A stretch of DNA of 64,000 nucleotides, from contig NZ_JAAGNX010000001.1 of NCBI RefSeq assembly GCF_010500615.1, forward strand, positions 945,531-1,009,530, given 5' to 3'. Positions within the stretch are counted from its first letter, which is position 1, and each line of letters starts with the position of its first letter. Below the pieces are notes generated by a model. The model was given only the letters and a program-made list of their open reading frames with translations, was not told where the DNA came from and made no database searches. Positions 53,520 through 63,565 of this stretch are shown one piece after another. Made by a program: the position numbers and the translations under genes. Source of the stretch: Oceanipulchritudo coccoides (GTDB lineage: Bacteria > Verrucomicrobiota > Verrucomicrobiia > Opitutales > Oceanipulchritudinaceae).

Positions 53520-55268
53520 ATGAAAAAGTATGTTGTACTCCTCATTTCGGGCCTCCTGACAATTGCTGCTCTAGAAGCACAAGTAACATCCGATCTTATC
53601 ATCACAAAAGCGGAAGTCGGCGTCACAGATGATCCGCAATCGCCTGCGGATGGGGGCGTTAGCGAGGAATATGGAAACAAGTCCTTTCTGAATTTTTCGA
53701 TTAACGATGGAAATGGTAATCTTGCTTTGAACAATGTGGTTGGGAACAATGGTGGGACGAGTCCGACTCCTGAACAACTGCTTGTCCGTGATTGGGGCGA
53801 TGCACTCGACTACACGGGAGCAACTGACCTAACCAGCCCACCAACGGGTACAGGCAGCAATACCCCGTTCAAGATCACGCTGGTCGGGTTAGACCCGGAT
53901 GGAGTTATTACCCGTCTTCGTGCGGACGACGGAATAGGGTTTGGCGTTTCCGGATCGAACAACGTCCGACTTGATTGGAATTCAGCAAATACGAACAGCG
54001 AGGCCATCCGGATCGAACTGGATGCCACGAGTATTCCTTCTACACATAAGCTGGTGATCACCGCGCTGGAATTGGGCAATGGTAATGGCATTGATGCGGT
54101 CCAGCCCGAAGGACTTATTTCTGATCTCACTGGCGATGCAACTGGCTTTACCGGTGCTTTGGGTTCCATTACCCCACTCACGGACAAAAACGTATTGCCT
54201 CTTGGGGATGGGATCGTGCTGCTTGGCGGAGGGACGGGATCATTTACTCTTTCACAGGCAACTATTCCGCTGACCGGCAACGTCGGCTTCAGCCTGCAAG
54301 GGATCATCCTTGATGTAGTACCGGTCGGTGTTTTCACAAATCTCGTCATCAACAAGGCAGATGTTGGCGAAAGTGGGGTCACAGATGACCCGCAGTCTCC
54401 TGCTGATGGGGGAGTGAATTTAACCCTCGGAAACAGATCATTTTTAAACTATACGATCAACGATACTTCGGGCAATCTTGCGCTCGACCATCTCATCGGA
54501 AACAATGGTGGAGCCAATCCGAACACCAACCAGCAGTTGGTAAGGGACTGGGGGGATGCGCTTGACTTTACGGGTGACACAGGTTTGACAAACCCGCCAA
54601 CAGGAACGGGTAGCAACTCCCTTTTCAAGGTCACCATTAATGGAGTTTCCTCCACGGGGGCAGCTGCCCGGCTGAGAGCCGATGACGGATTTGGGTTTGG
54701 TGTCACAAGTATTGGGGACGCCCGCCGTATTGAATATGTCACCGGAGCAGGCACGCAAAGCGAGGGTATCCTCTTCGAAGTTGACGCCACATCCGTGCCT
54801 TTGACTCACAAACTGATTATATCCGGCTTGGATCTAGGAAAAGGCAGGGGAATTGCCGAAGGGAAAATCTCTGGCTTTACGGGTATAACGCACGCCGACG
54901 AGACATCGGGTGTCTTTGGGAACGGGGCTAGTATTGGAACCGTCTCCTGGGTATTTACAAATCCCATTGAAATCGTCGGGGGCAATACCGCTTCGTTTTT
55001 TCTTTCACAGGCTGTTGCTGGCGCGGTTGCCGGTGAAGTGGGCTTTACACTGACTGGCATGACAGTCGATGTTGTATCCAGCGGACTGGCGGAGCCAACA
55101 ATCTCAATTGCCAATACGGGTGGAAGCCTTGAGGTTACTTACACAGGGACCATCCAGGAGAGCACCAGCCTCTCTGGTTGGACGACCATTGATCCACAGC
55201 CTGCATCCCCCTTCACAGTGCCGGCCCCAGCCTCAGGCGATAAGATCTTCTATCAGGTGATCCCTTAA
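53520..55268 (+). CDS. Secreted protein with two tandem copies of the unnamed beta-rich domain
   Basis: A 582-aa exported protein, signal peptide to about LEAQV. Two tandem copies, about residues 22-267 and 268-520, align closely: both begin 'DLIITKAEVGVTDDPQSPAD' or 'NLVINKADVGESGVTDDPQS', share 'NGNLALNN' or 'SGNLALDH', 'LVRDWGDALD', TGTGSN, RLRADDG, a long 'IRIELDATSIPSTHKLVI' segment and end GNVGFSLQGIILDVVP or GEVGFTLTGMTVDVVS. A 60-residue C-terminal tail (ISIANTGGSLEVTYTGT) follows. No catalytic motif; the repeat structure suggests binding or a structural role. Its own operator and a terminator make it a single-gene unit. Confidence 0.75.
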   Translation: MKKYVVLLISGLLTIAALEAQVTSDLIITKAEVGVTDDPQSPADGGVSEEYGNKSFLNFSINDGNGNLALNNVVGNNGGTSPTPEQLLVRDWGDALDYTGATDLTSPPTGTGSNTPFKITLVGLDPDGVITRLRADDGIGFGVSGSNNVRLDWNSANTNSEAIRIELDATSIPSTHKLVITALELGNGNGIDAVQPEGLISDLTGDATGFTGALGSITPLTDKNVLPLGDGIVLLGGGTGSFTLSQATIPLTGNVGFSLQGIILDVVPVGVFTNLVINKADVGESGVTDDPQSPADGGVNLTLGNRSFLNYTINDTSGNLALDHLIGNNGGANPNTNQQLVRDWGDALDFTGDTGLTNPPTGTGSNSLFKVTINGVSSTGAAARLRADDGFGFGVTSIGDARRIEYVTGAGTQSEGILFEVDATSVPLTHKLIISGLDLGKGRGIAEGKISGFTGITHADETSGVFGNGASIGTVSWVFTNPIEIVGGNTASFFLSQAVAGAVAGEVGFTLTGMTVDVVSSGLAEPTISIANTGGSLEVTYTGTIQESTSLSGWTTIDPQPASPFTVPAPASGDKIFYQVIP

Positions 55269-55403
55269 AAAATGGATCCGAACCTATCGAGAATCAAGTA
55301 AGGGCGTGCCGAATTCCTTTTGTTTTCCCATGACATCTCAATTTAGGTTAGTAGGTCTTGTAAAGTGTCTTTGGGCACTTTAACCAGACTTGCACAGGGG
55401 TTT

Positions 55404-55437
55404 GGGCTGCGTCTCACCATTGAGGCGCGGCCCTTTT
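55404..55437 (+). terminator. Intrinsic terminator after the tandem-domain gene
   Basis: A 12-bp stem GGGCTGCGTCTC / GAGGCGCGGCCC with two G-T pairs and a 6-base loop, followed by TTTT. It lies 136 bp after the stop at 55268 and 78 bp before the TonB receptor start. A short TAAAGTG/CACTTTA hairpin precedes it at 55361-55382. Confidence 0.75.
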
Positions 55438-55514
55438 AAAATAAACCCCGTTTTGCATCAGATTTTAATTTCCCTTTTGTTTGCCACTTAAACTACTCAA
55501 TAAAACCAGATATC

Positions 55515-58500
55515 ATGAACAACTGTAAGACATATCCCGTGAATACAAAGGATCGTAAAATTCTACGAAACTTAATCGCCTTTGGGACAAGCTATTTATG
55601 TGTACTTTCCCCGGTTTTTTCGCAGGACGCGGAAGGAGAGGGAAAAGAGGTTTTTGAATTAAGTCCCTTCGTTGTTTCTGGTGCTGACAGCGGTTATTAT
55701 GCCAGTGAGACTTTATCAGGGACAAGCCTGCGCACGAATATTCGCACTTTGGCGAATCCGATAACTGTGTTTACTGGAGAAGTAATGGAAGATATCGGGG
55801 CAACTTCCTATAAGGATGTGGTTCAATTCATGCCCAGTTCCAGCACCTACGATGGCGATATTGCCGATCCGCTTGGCGAGCAGGTTCGGGCGGGGACTCC
55901 TTTTGTCTCGAGGGGTTTTCGGGTGACCCAGCTGACACAAAACTTTCTAGCGACGAATGTCCGGCAGGATAACTACAACACGGAACGACTGACACAATCA
56001 CGTGGCCCCAATTCCCTTCTCTTCGGACTGGGATCTGTGGGCGGTGCCATTGAGATTCAGCCCAAGCGGGCAATGTTCGGCAAGGATTTCGCACAAGTAA
56101 ACCTATTGCTTGATGATAATGAAAGGGTCCGAGGTAAATTCGATTTCAATAAAACCCTGGTTGATGATAAAATCGCCGTCCGTCTTGCGGCTCTCTATGA
56201 TGACAACCGAACATTTCGGGATATAGAGTATTCCGAACGTAAATCAGTTTACGGTGATATTACCTTCAAGCCTTTCAACAAAACAACCATCCGTGTGAAT
56301 GCTGAGTTTGGCTCCATTGACGAAAACCTTCCGCGGTTGTTTGTCACCAAGGATCGAATTACTCCTTGGACGTCCTCTCCGCTTTCTCTCCTCGATAAAG
56401 CGAACACGACGGATCTCGATTTAATCGTTAATGGACCAGGAAATCTTCGCACGGAGGCAACGAATATTATCCGGGGCGTTACGCAAAGATTTCGAACCAA
56501 CAACTACCTGGTGTGGATAGCCAATGATCCTTCCTTGGGAGTGCTGAATTGGCGTTTCAAAGGACGTGGGAGCGATTTTGATATCAACGGCACGCTGAGA
56601 GGCAACGTGAGTCTTAAGGAGTCCCAGCTTACGGATGATGTTAATTTTCCTCTCACTACCGTCATTGCAGGTCCTTCGGATTTGGTTTCGTGGGATTATG
56701 AGAAATATTCTATCACTTTGGAGCAGCAGATTGGAAGTGACACCTTTCTGCAGGTTGTTGCCGGAAAGGAGAATCAAGACCGCTACGATTATCGTCCCGT
56801 TCGTCGTCAGAACTGGTCCATACAAATCGACAACAATTATTATCTTCCGACCCAGCGCGCTAGCGACAACCCGGATCCCACCCAACCTTTAAATCCGTAC
56901 TTTGGGGTTCCCTACATTGAATCCAATCCCTACCTGATAACGGCAGAAACAGAGCTGGAACAGCTTCGTGCCAGCCTGACTCACAGGATTGATCTCACGG
57001 GTATAGAGATTGCCGACGGATGGGATTTAGGTGAAATCCAACTGGTTGGTTCCTGGTACCATCTGAAATCGGGGGATAATCTCACGCAAAAGGAAGAGAT
57101 GACTCTTCAGTCGGTTCTTCCTAATGGCGTGGTGAGCAATCTACAAAACCAGATTTATCGTCGATTCTATATTTCCAGTAGCACACCCAATTATCCCAAT
57201 ATTCCGTGGAGTCCTTTAAGCCAGCCGGGAGATTCTTCTATAGGTGGGAGAATTGTTCCAGCGATTGAGTCTGCTTTTGTGAATCGACTTCCGCCGATTC
57301 TGAATGAATCAACAACAGAATCCATCTACGGTGTGATTCAATGGAAGCCGTTTAATGAGCGGCTATCTCTCACAGCCGGTTACCGGGAAGACGAGTACCA
57401 GGGATCTGCCATTACGATTCCCATAGACCCCGTCACCCGTTTGTACGGTGATCTTGATACTGGGGAATTGGATCGGTCCTCAAAGAGCAAAGTTTCCAAT
57501 TATAATTTGGGGGCTGTTTTCCGGCCCTTTCGGGATTTTGACTTTTTCATCAACAAGGCGACGAATAATGTCAACGCTTCAACGTCCCGTTTCGACATTT
57601 TCGGAAATTTCCTGCCTCCTGAGGAAGGAGAGGGTATGGATTATGGTATCCGGGCTTTTCTCCTTGAGGACCGGGTGATCGTTAAAGTGAATTATTATGA
57701 GAACACCCAATTCAATGTTCTCAGTAATCCGTTGCGCGATGGTGCTGGAATAGGAATCGGTCTGGCAAGGGAGTTAGGTCGCGTTGAACGCTTGTTAAAT
57801 TCGGTTTCCGCGGCTGGGAGATCCGATCTTGTTGAGGGCGCAATCCGTTATGGTGACTTTCCCGGAAACCAGCTCTGGACAGATATTCAAAACATCCGTT
57901 CCGAGGGATATGAGCTCGAGGTCACCGCTAACATAACGGATAGATGGAATATTCTTTTCAACATATCTATACAGGATTCGTTCCTGGACGATACCTACCT
58001 GATTTTCGATGAATGGTACGATCGTTACTTTGTGCCCATCAAAAATACGGCTGATATCCAGTCTGCCCCAGATCCAAGCGGGGGCGGGTTCGATGTGGCC
58101 CGGCTGGTCAATGATATTGATGTAAAGTATGCGTTTCATGAATCACAGGTTGGTGGTCAATTGGAACGGAGCAGCAGATTGGCATGGAACTTAATCTCCA
58201 CATACAAGTTTGATCAGGACTTTTTCGCGAAGAATCTCCGCGTTGGCACAGCCGTGCGCTGGAGGGAAGGCCCGGCCCTCGGGTATCCGGAACCGGAACC
58301 GGGTGTTTTTGATACATCCAATCCTTTCAAGGGAGATGATGATTTGACCGTGGACGTATGGTTTGCGAAACCATTCCGCTTGAGTAAGGGACCCAATTCC
58401 AAGGTCCTCAATGTAACCCTGCGGGTGAAAAACGTATTCGATGATGGTCCTCTTTTCAGCAGAAGCGGGACAGATGATGGGGCAGGCAACGTGGTTATTC

Positions 58501-58559
58501 TTGCAGAAACCTTCAAAAGGCCACGCAGTTTCCAACTGGAAATTGGGATGCGCTTCTAA
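55515..58559 (+). CDS. TonB-dependent receptor
   Basis: A complete 1014-aa outer-membrane receptor. Signal peptide to about residue 36 (SPVFSQ), then FELSPFVVSG at 47-56, the verrucomicrobial N-terminal motif. The plug domain includes GTSLRTNIRTLANPITVFTG, SRGFRVTQLTQNF and QSRGPNSLLFGLGSVGGAIE. The barrel ends with a terminal phenylalanine (LEIGMRF), as required for outer-membrane insertion. No signalling (STN) extension and no neighbouring SusD-like gene. It precedes two sulfatase genes, so it probably imports the sulfated oligosaccharides or their products. No AAACGTTT site was seen upstream. Confidence 0.93.
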   Translation: MNNCKTYPVNTKDRKILRNLIAFGTSYLCVLSPVFSQDAEGEGKEVFELSPFVVSGADSGYYASETLSGTSLRTNIRTLANPITVFTGEVMEDIGATSYKDVVQFMPSSSTYDGDIADPLGEQVRAGTPFVSRGFRVTQLTQNFLATNVRQDNYNTERLTQSRGPNSLLFGLGSVGGAIEIQPKRAMFGKDFAQVNLLLDDNERVRGKFDFNKTLVDDKIAVRLAALYDDNRTFRDIEYSERKSVYGDITFKPFNKTTIRVNAEFGSIDENLPRLFVTKDRITPWTSSPLSLLDKANTTDLDLIVNGPGNLRTEATNIIRGVTQRFRTNNYLVWIANDPSLGVLNWRFKGRGSDFDINGTLRGNVSLKESQLTDDVNFPLTTVIAGPSDLVSWDYEKYSITLEQQIGSDTFLQVVAGKENQDRYDYRPVRRQNWSIQIDNNYYLPTQRASDNPDPTQPLNPYFGVPYIESNPYLITAETELEQLRASLTHRIDLTGIEIADGWDLGEIQLVGSWYHLKSGDNLTQKEEMTLQSVLPNGVVSNLQNQIYRRFYISSSTPNYPNIPWSPLSQPGDSSIGGRIVPAIESAFVNRLPPILNESTTESIYGVIQWKPFNERLSLTAGYREDEYQGSAITIPIDPVTRLYGDLDTGELDRSSKSKVSNYNLGAVFRPFRDFDFFINKATNNVNASTSRFDIFGNFLPPEEGEGMDYGIRAFLLEDRVIVKVNYYENTQFNVLSNPLRDGAGIGIGLARELGRVERLLNSVSAAGRSDLVEGAIRYGDFPGNQLWTDIQNIRSEGYELEVTANITDRWNILFNISIQDSFLDDTYLIFDEWYDRYFVPIKNTADIQSAPDPSGGGFDVARLVNDIDVKYAFHESQVGGQLERSSRLAWNLISTYKFDQDFFAKNLRVGTAVRWREGPALGYPEPEPGVFDTSNPFKGDDDLTVDVWFAKPFRLSKGPNSKVLNVTLRVKNVFDDGPLFSRSGTDDGAGNVVILAETFKRPRSFQLEIGMRF

Positions 58560-58625
58560 ACGGGCCGGCCAAGTTGCATCGATCCATTAACTGGGCAAGG
58601 TTATGTTGCCTTTCAGATTAACATA

Positions 58626-61600
58626 ATGAATTTCAGACTTTCCACCTTGGGTTTTGTCCTTGTCACCATGGGTTCGTTAGCGGACGCCATGGTGACAGTG
58701 GACTTTTCCCATTCCTACACGGGGGTTGCTGCGGTCACGCAAAACACTGGGCAGATCACTCTGGATTTTGTGGTCGATAGCGTGGGAAACGTGACTCTGG
58801 ACGCCAGTTGTGCCGATCCCGATCCTGCGGCATATGTGAACGAATTTGATGGGCCAGTCGGTTCCCTGCCTGATCCGGCATATTGGAGCACTAGTTTCCA
58901 GGTCATTGTTTCAGGAACAGGCAATCTGCGGATTGATAATAGTGGCTTGGGTCTGGGTATACAGGGGCAAAATGCACAGAGGCTCGATAAAGCCGATGAA
59001 GCAATTACATTTTCCCTGCAATCCAGCAATCTACTCCTTTCGGTGAGTTCCTTGAATTACGGGAATAGCAATGGCTCCATTCTCGATTTTAACGGGGTTT
59101 CGTTCCCTATTTCAGGCAGCTCTGGCCAAGTTGATACGAGTTCTGCCAATGCTGCCGTTTCGGTTGTCATCGATTCCACTTCGGATACCGATGGAGAGGG
59201 CTTTGTGCTAACCGGCATCAGCTTTAATCTGGTTCCCCAGAGTACGGATTCAATGGAAATTGGAACGGATATTTTGTTGCCGGAGGAAGTCTTCATGGAC
59301 GGGAGCAGCGACACCTTTGCTTTTACAGGGTCTGATACGGGATCGCTCACTTTGGGCAAGGCCGGGAAAGTTGTGACCACTCCCTCTGCCAGCGGCGCCA
59401 GTCCCATTGCGATTGGACAGGCGCAGCTGATTATTGAAGAGGGTGCGAGATGGATTCTGGACGGATCACAATACACGGGAACCTTTAACTTGGGTCAGCA
59501 GTTTATCCTATCCACCTTTGGCTCATTTTCAGGCCCACTTACCGGTTTCCGTCACCGTAACTTTTCGCTTCCCGCCAATCGGAACTTAAAACTTTTCCAG
59601 ACCGGATCCTCCATTTACTATGAGGTCGTATCGCAGACGCCGGTGACCGGCCCGAATATCATTGTTGTCTACATGGACGACATGTCCGGAGGGAATCATT
59701 TCGGATTCGAGGGCCGGGATGCCCTGACCCCGACGATTGATTCACTTGCCTCCAACGGGGTGAATTTCACCAATGCCATTACAGCCTCAACAGTTTGTTC
59801 CCCTTCTCGTTATTCTTTGCTCACCAGCCGTTGGCCAACCCGCAACACTGGTGCGGAGTTCCTCCAAAGATATCCTATTGGAACGCTTGCCCGCTTCGCC
59901 AATCTGGGTGTGGAGCTTCCGGAGAACACGGATAATATTGGTGGCTGGTTGCAGGAGCTTGGATACCGCACAGGCTTTGTTGGCAAGTCCCACGTTGTGG
60001 AGCATGATATGCTGGCCACAAGCGGTTGGGTTGCCGGTGGGCTGATGACATATTCCCAGACAATCGATCCGGCGCAGAACGCCCTGCCAAATGCCAAGAT
60101 GGCCTTCAACCACCGGGTCATTGCGGAGCGCCACGTTCGAAGGGGCTTTGATTTCGCAGGTGGGGTCTACCTTGGCAATCTGAAGGAGCAATTCAATGAT
60201 TTCTTGAATTTTCACAATCAGGAGTGGCTCACCTACTACGCACGCCAGTTTATTGAGGAGAACCACTCCCAACCCTTTTTCCTCTACATGGCCCCGACAA
60301 TCAATCACGGGCCCATCCGCAGCAACCTGAGCAAGTCCCTTGGTGCGAATCCGGACTATACAGGTGAGGGGTACGTACCTAACCTCGACTACTCTTTCAT
60401 GCCGTCCAGAAACTCCATCATTCAGGAAGTGACCTCGGCCGGCAAGGCTCTTGTATCAGCTCGCGAAACATGGATCGACTATTCAATGGAAGCGATCATC
60501 AACAAACTCATTGAGCATGGATTGCTCAATAATACGCTTATCATTTTCACTTCGGATCATGGCTATTTGACCTTGGAGGATTCGCCTGTTTTGGATGGGA
60601 AGTCCTCCCTTTTTGAATCCGGCCTCAAAGTCCCACTGGTCATGCATTGGCCTGATGGCATCTCCTCCCCGGGAAGACTATATAATGATCTTGTGCAGAA
60701 TGTGGATATTGCCGCAACGCTTCTTGATCTGGCTGGTGGCTCCAATTTGCCCGCTGAATCAATTAATGGGGTCAGCATTGCATCTGTCCTCGCTGGCAGC
60801 AGTGCTCCCATCCGCTCCGAAGCTTACTCAGAAATAGGCTATGCCAGATCCATCCGGACGTTGGATTGGAAACTTGTTTCCTTGCGTTATCCGGTTTCAG
60901 TTCAACAGCAGGTAGACGCAGGATTCCTTTGGAATGATTATAGCACCGGTCTGCCCACTCATCCACGCCCGTATTATATCCAGAATACGGGCCTCTCGAA
61001 CGGTCCGGCCACTGATTATCCGGGGTACTTCGATGATGACCAGTTATATGATTTGAATGCCGATCCAACTGAACGGATCAATTTATTCGGAGATGAACCG
61101 GCCATTCAGGTGGATTTGAAAAAGCGCCTCTCCTTGTATACTGGAGTCATTACGGGAAGACCCTTTGGCGAATTTGCCCCGATTGCCTCCGCGGCACCAT
61201 CTGCTCCGGCAAGCTTCGATTGGACGATTCCGTCAACCCAGACGCTCAGCCTCTCATGGGCGGATACGGCAAGCAATGAGCTGGGTTTTTACGTGTCAAA
61301 ATCCGTCGAAGGCTCACCTGACGAGATTATTGCGGAGTTGCCTGTCGGTTCATTCAGTTTGTCCCTAACGCTCACGGACTATGGAGAAGATGAAAGTTTT
61401 CAGATTTTCGCCTACAATGCCATCGGAGATACATCGAGTCCTGCCCCGGTGGATCTGATCGAGCCGGATATCTGGCGGTATCGAAATTTCTATGACATTG
61501 ATCCAACACTGACAGATCCGGTCAGTGACTGGGAAGGAGATCCTGATGAGGATGGATCATCCACTCTGTTGGAGTATGCATTTTCCATGGATCCCAGGAA

Positions 61601-61859
61601 TCCCGATTTTGCCCAACCAATTCAGCCCAAACTTGTGAGTGATCCTGGCGGAACTTATCTGCGGACCGACATTCCATGGGATGGTCGGTCCAAGGTAGTT
61701 ATTATCGGAAGGCTTTCCACTGACCTGTCCTCCTGGGATGAAGGTGAGCCTTTTGTCTCTCTCGAGATCGACGAGTTTGATCAGTACTTCCTGAGAAGCA
61801 ACACACCTTTGGAAACAGAGAATAAACAATTCATCATGTACAGGGTGGCTTTGCCTTAG
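58626..61859 (+). CDS. Large multi-domain secreted sulfatase (CSPSR)
   Basis: A 1077-aa exported protein. Order: signal peptide (to about SLADA); residues 22-205, a copy of the unnamed beta-rich domain (TLDFVVDSVGNVTLDA, closing GEGFVLTGISFNLVP); residues 215-340, a second beta-rich domain; residues about 345-860, a type I sulfatase with NIIVVYMDDMSGG (metal aspartates), the formylglycine site C391 in TVCSPSRYSLLTS, GFVGKSHVVEHD and IIFTSDHGYLT; a fibronectin-III-like segment about 870-950; and a C-terminal DPDEDGSSTLLEYAFSMDP region typical of verrucomicrobial secreted enzymes. Normal sulfatases are 450-600 aa, so accessory domains double the length. Confidence 0.88.
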   Translation: MNFRLSTLGFVLVTMGSLADAMVTVDFSHSYTGVAAVTQNTGQITLDFVVDSVGNVTLDASCADPDPAAYVNEFDGPVGSLPDPAYWSTSFQVIVSGTGNLRIDNSGLGLGIQGQNAQRLDKADEAITFSLQSSNLLLSVSSLNYGNSNGSILDFNGVSFPISGSSGQVDTSSANAAVSVVIDSTSDTDGEGFVLTGISFNLVPQSTDSMEIGTDILLPEEVFMDGSSDTFAFTGSDTGSLTLGKAGKVVTTPSASGASPIAIGQAQLIIEEGARWILDGSQYTGTFNLGQQFILSTFGSFSGPLTGFRHRNFSLPANRNLKLFQTGSSIYYEVVSQTPVTGPNIIVVYMDDMSGGNHFGFEGRDALTPTIDSLASNGVNFTNAITASTVCSPSRYSLLTSRWPTRNTGAEFLQRYPIGTLARFANLGVELPENTDNIGGWLQELGYRTGFVGKSHVVEHDMLATSGWVAGGLMTYSQTIDPAQNALPNAKMAFNHRVIAERHVRRGFDFAGGVYLGNLKEQFNDFLNFHNQEWLTYYARQFIEENHSQPFFLYMAPTINHGPIRSNLSKSLGANPDYTGEGYVPNLDYSFMPSRNSIIQEVTSAGKALVSARETWIDYSMEAIINKLIEHGLLNNTLIIFTSDHGYLTLEDSPVLDGKSSLFESGLKVPLVMHWPDGISSPGRLYNDLVQNVDIAATLLDLAGGSNLPAESINGVSIASVLAGSSAPIRSEAYSEIGYARSIRTLDWKLVSLRYPVSVQQQVDAGFLWNDYSTGLPTHPRPYYIQNTGLSNGPATDYPGYFDDDQLYDLNADPTERINLFGDEPAIQVDLKKRLSLYTGVITGRPFGEFAPIASAAPSAPASFDWTIPSTQTLSLSWADTASNELGFYVSKSVEGSPDEIIAELPVGSFSLSLTLTDYGEDESFQIFAYNAIGDTSSPAPVDLIEPDIWRYRNFYDIDPTLTDPVSDWEGDPDEDGSSTLLEYAFSMDPRNPDFAQPIQPKLVSDPGGTYLRTDIPWDGRSKVVIIGRLSTDLSSWDEGEPFVSLEIDEFDQYFLRSNTPLETENKQFIMYRVALP

Positions 61860-61885
61860 TTCTGTTAAATCAAAATTCCATTAGT

Positions 61886-63565
61886 ATGAAAACGACTATC
61901 CCCACAATTCTGGCCCTTGCCTGTCTTATCAGTCCTGCTACAGGAACTTTTGCCGCTGACTCCCCGCCGAACATCATCATTTTTATGACGGACGATCAAA
62001 GTCCAATGGATTGGGAGTACAGCAAGTTTGACCTGACTTCCCCCGCCGCATGGGGTTACACAGGAGCGAATGTTTACAGCCCGACTGTTGATCGACTGGC
62101 AGCCGGCGGAATGGTTTTTGACAGGGCCTACGCCTCAACAAGTGTCTGCACGCCTTCCCGTTACACAACCCTGACCGGTCGCTACGCTAGCCGGACAAAG
62201 GGTAAGAGGTTCCAACAACTTCATCCGTCTGGATCGCTCACTCGGGTGGAAAACATTGTTGAGCTGGATCCTCCGGATGAACTCAACATGCCGAAGATTC
62301 TGCAACAGAACGGCTATAAGACTGGATTTGTTGGCAAGTCGCACATTGTCGACCACGAGATTCTCAATCATCCGGAGCGCTGGTCAAATTACGGCTTGGA
62401 GGAATATGACAAGGATGCGGATCCATTGGATCCTGAAACAAACGCAAAAATGCAACACAACCACAAGTGGTGGCGTGAACGCATTGCCCCTTATGGATTT
62501 GATTATGTAAATAGTGTCTACTCAGGAAACCTGCGGGAGCTTTTCAACCAAAAGCTCAATGTCCACAACATCGAGTGGACCACCAAGGCCGCTCTGGACT
62601 TTATCGAGCAAAGTGAAGACGGGCCATTCTTCCTCTATTACGCACCGACTTTACCTCATGGGCCGGATCCATGGGTTCGGGATGGACAGGGCCGTTTTAA
62701 ATTCTCTCTCCACGCCGACGAGAACATGACCGGAGAGGGTTATCTTCCGGCTGATTATCCATTCATGCCCACTCGTGAAGAAATCTTGAAGATTGTCCAT
62801 GAGAAGGGATTTCCGGAAAAAACAGCCTATGTGACTTTGATTGATGCTGCTGTGGGCGCTCTTGTCGAGAAACTGGAGGCCTTGGACATGCTCGATAACA
62901 CGGTTATTATCCTTACCTCTGACCACGGTGCCTGGCGCTATGGAAAGACCACTTTGTACGAGGGTGGAATACGTGTTCCCCTCGTGGTTCATTGGCCCGA
63001 GAAGGTGAAAGCGGGCTCTAAGTATAGTCATCTGGTGTCTAATATCGACCATGCTCCTACAATTCTTGGTTTTGCTGGTGCAGAGATTCCCACGGATTAT
63101 CAAATGGACGGAGTCGATTTGACCCCGGTTGCCGAGGGCAAGGAAGAAGGCCCAGTGCATGATTCTGTTTTTGGTGAAATCGGTTACAGCCGCGGTGTCC
63201 TGACAGAAGACGGATGGAAGTACATTGCGATCCGCTACCCAAAAGATGTGCAGCGCAAGATCGACAATGGAAAAACATTCCCGACTTTCAGGGGTATGCC
63301 GATGCCCGGGGAACAATGGAAGCAGGTCAAGACTGGGCAGATGCCTCAGCCGTATCTCGTCCGTAACGGTCACCTTGGTTTTAATTCCTCGAAGCATAAT
63401 CCGAATTACTTCCAAATGGATCAACTGTACAATATCAATGAGGATCCGCGGGAAAAGAACAATTTGGCGGAACAGAATCCAGAGAAGCTCGCGGAAATGA
63501 AGAAGTTATTGTCGCGTTACCTGAAGACATTCCCGGACCATCCATTTGGTGAGTTTACTGAATGA
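61886..63565 (+). CDS. Type I sulfatase (CTPSR)
   Basis: A 559-aa exported sulfatase, signal peptide to about TFAAD. NIIIFMTDDQSPMDWEYSK carries the metal aspartates D36/D37; the modification site is C88 in TSVCTPSRYTTLTG. GFVGKSHIVDHE, YYAPTLPHGPDPW, ILTSDHGAWRYGKTTLYEGG and RVPLVVHWP complete the family pattern. It is a close relative of the catalytic part of the preceding 1077-aa sulfatase (shared FVGKSH..DHE, NLRELFN or NLKEQFN and SRGVLTEDGWKYIAIRYPKD-type segment), suggesting tandem duplication. It starts 26 bp after that gene. Confidence 0.92.
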   Translation: MKTTIPTILALACLISPATGTFAADSPPNIIIFMTDDQSPMDWEYSKFDLTSPAAWGYTGANVYSPTVDRLAAGGMVFDRAYASTSVCTPSRYTTLTGRYASRTKGKRFQQLHPSGSLTRVENIVELDPPDELNMPKILQQNGYKTGFVGKSHIVDHEILNHPERWSNYGLEEYDKDADPLDPETNAKMQHNHKWWRERIAPYGFDYVNSVYSGNLRELFNQKLNVHNIEWTTKAALDFIEQSEDGPFFLYYAPTLPHGPDPWVRDGQGRFKFSLHADENMTGEGYLPADYPFMPTREEILKIVHEKGFPEKTAYVTLIDAAVGALVEKLEALDMLDNTVIILTSDHGAWRYGKTTLYEGGIRVPLVVHWPEKVKAGSKYSHLVSNIDHAPTILGFAGAEIPTDYQMDGVDLTPVAEGKEEGPVHDSVFGEIGYSRGVLTEDGWKYIAIRYPKDVQRKIDNGKTFPTFRGMPMPGEQWKQVKTGQMPQPYLVRNGHLGFNSSKHNPNYFQMDQLYNINEDPREKNNLAEQNPEKLAEMKKLLSRYLKTFPDHPFGEFTE

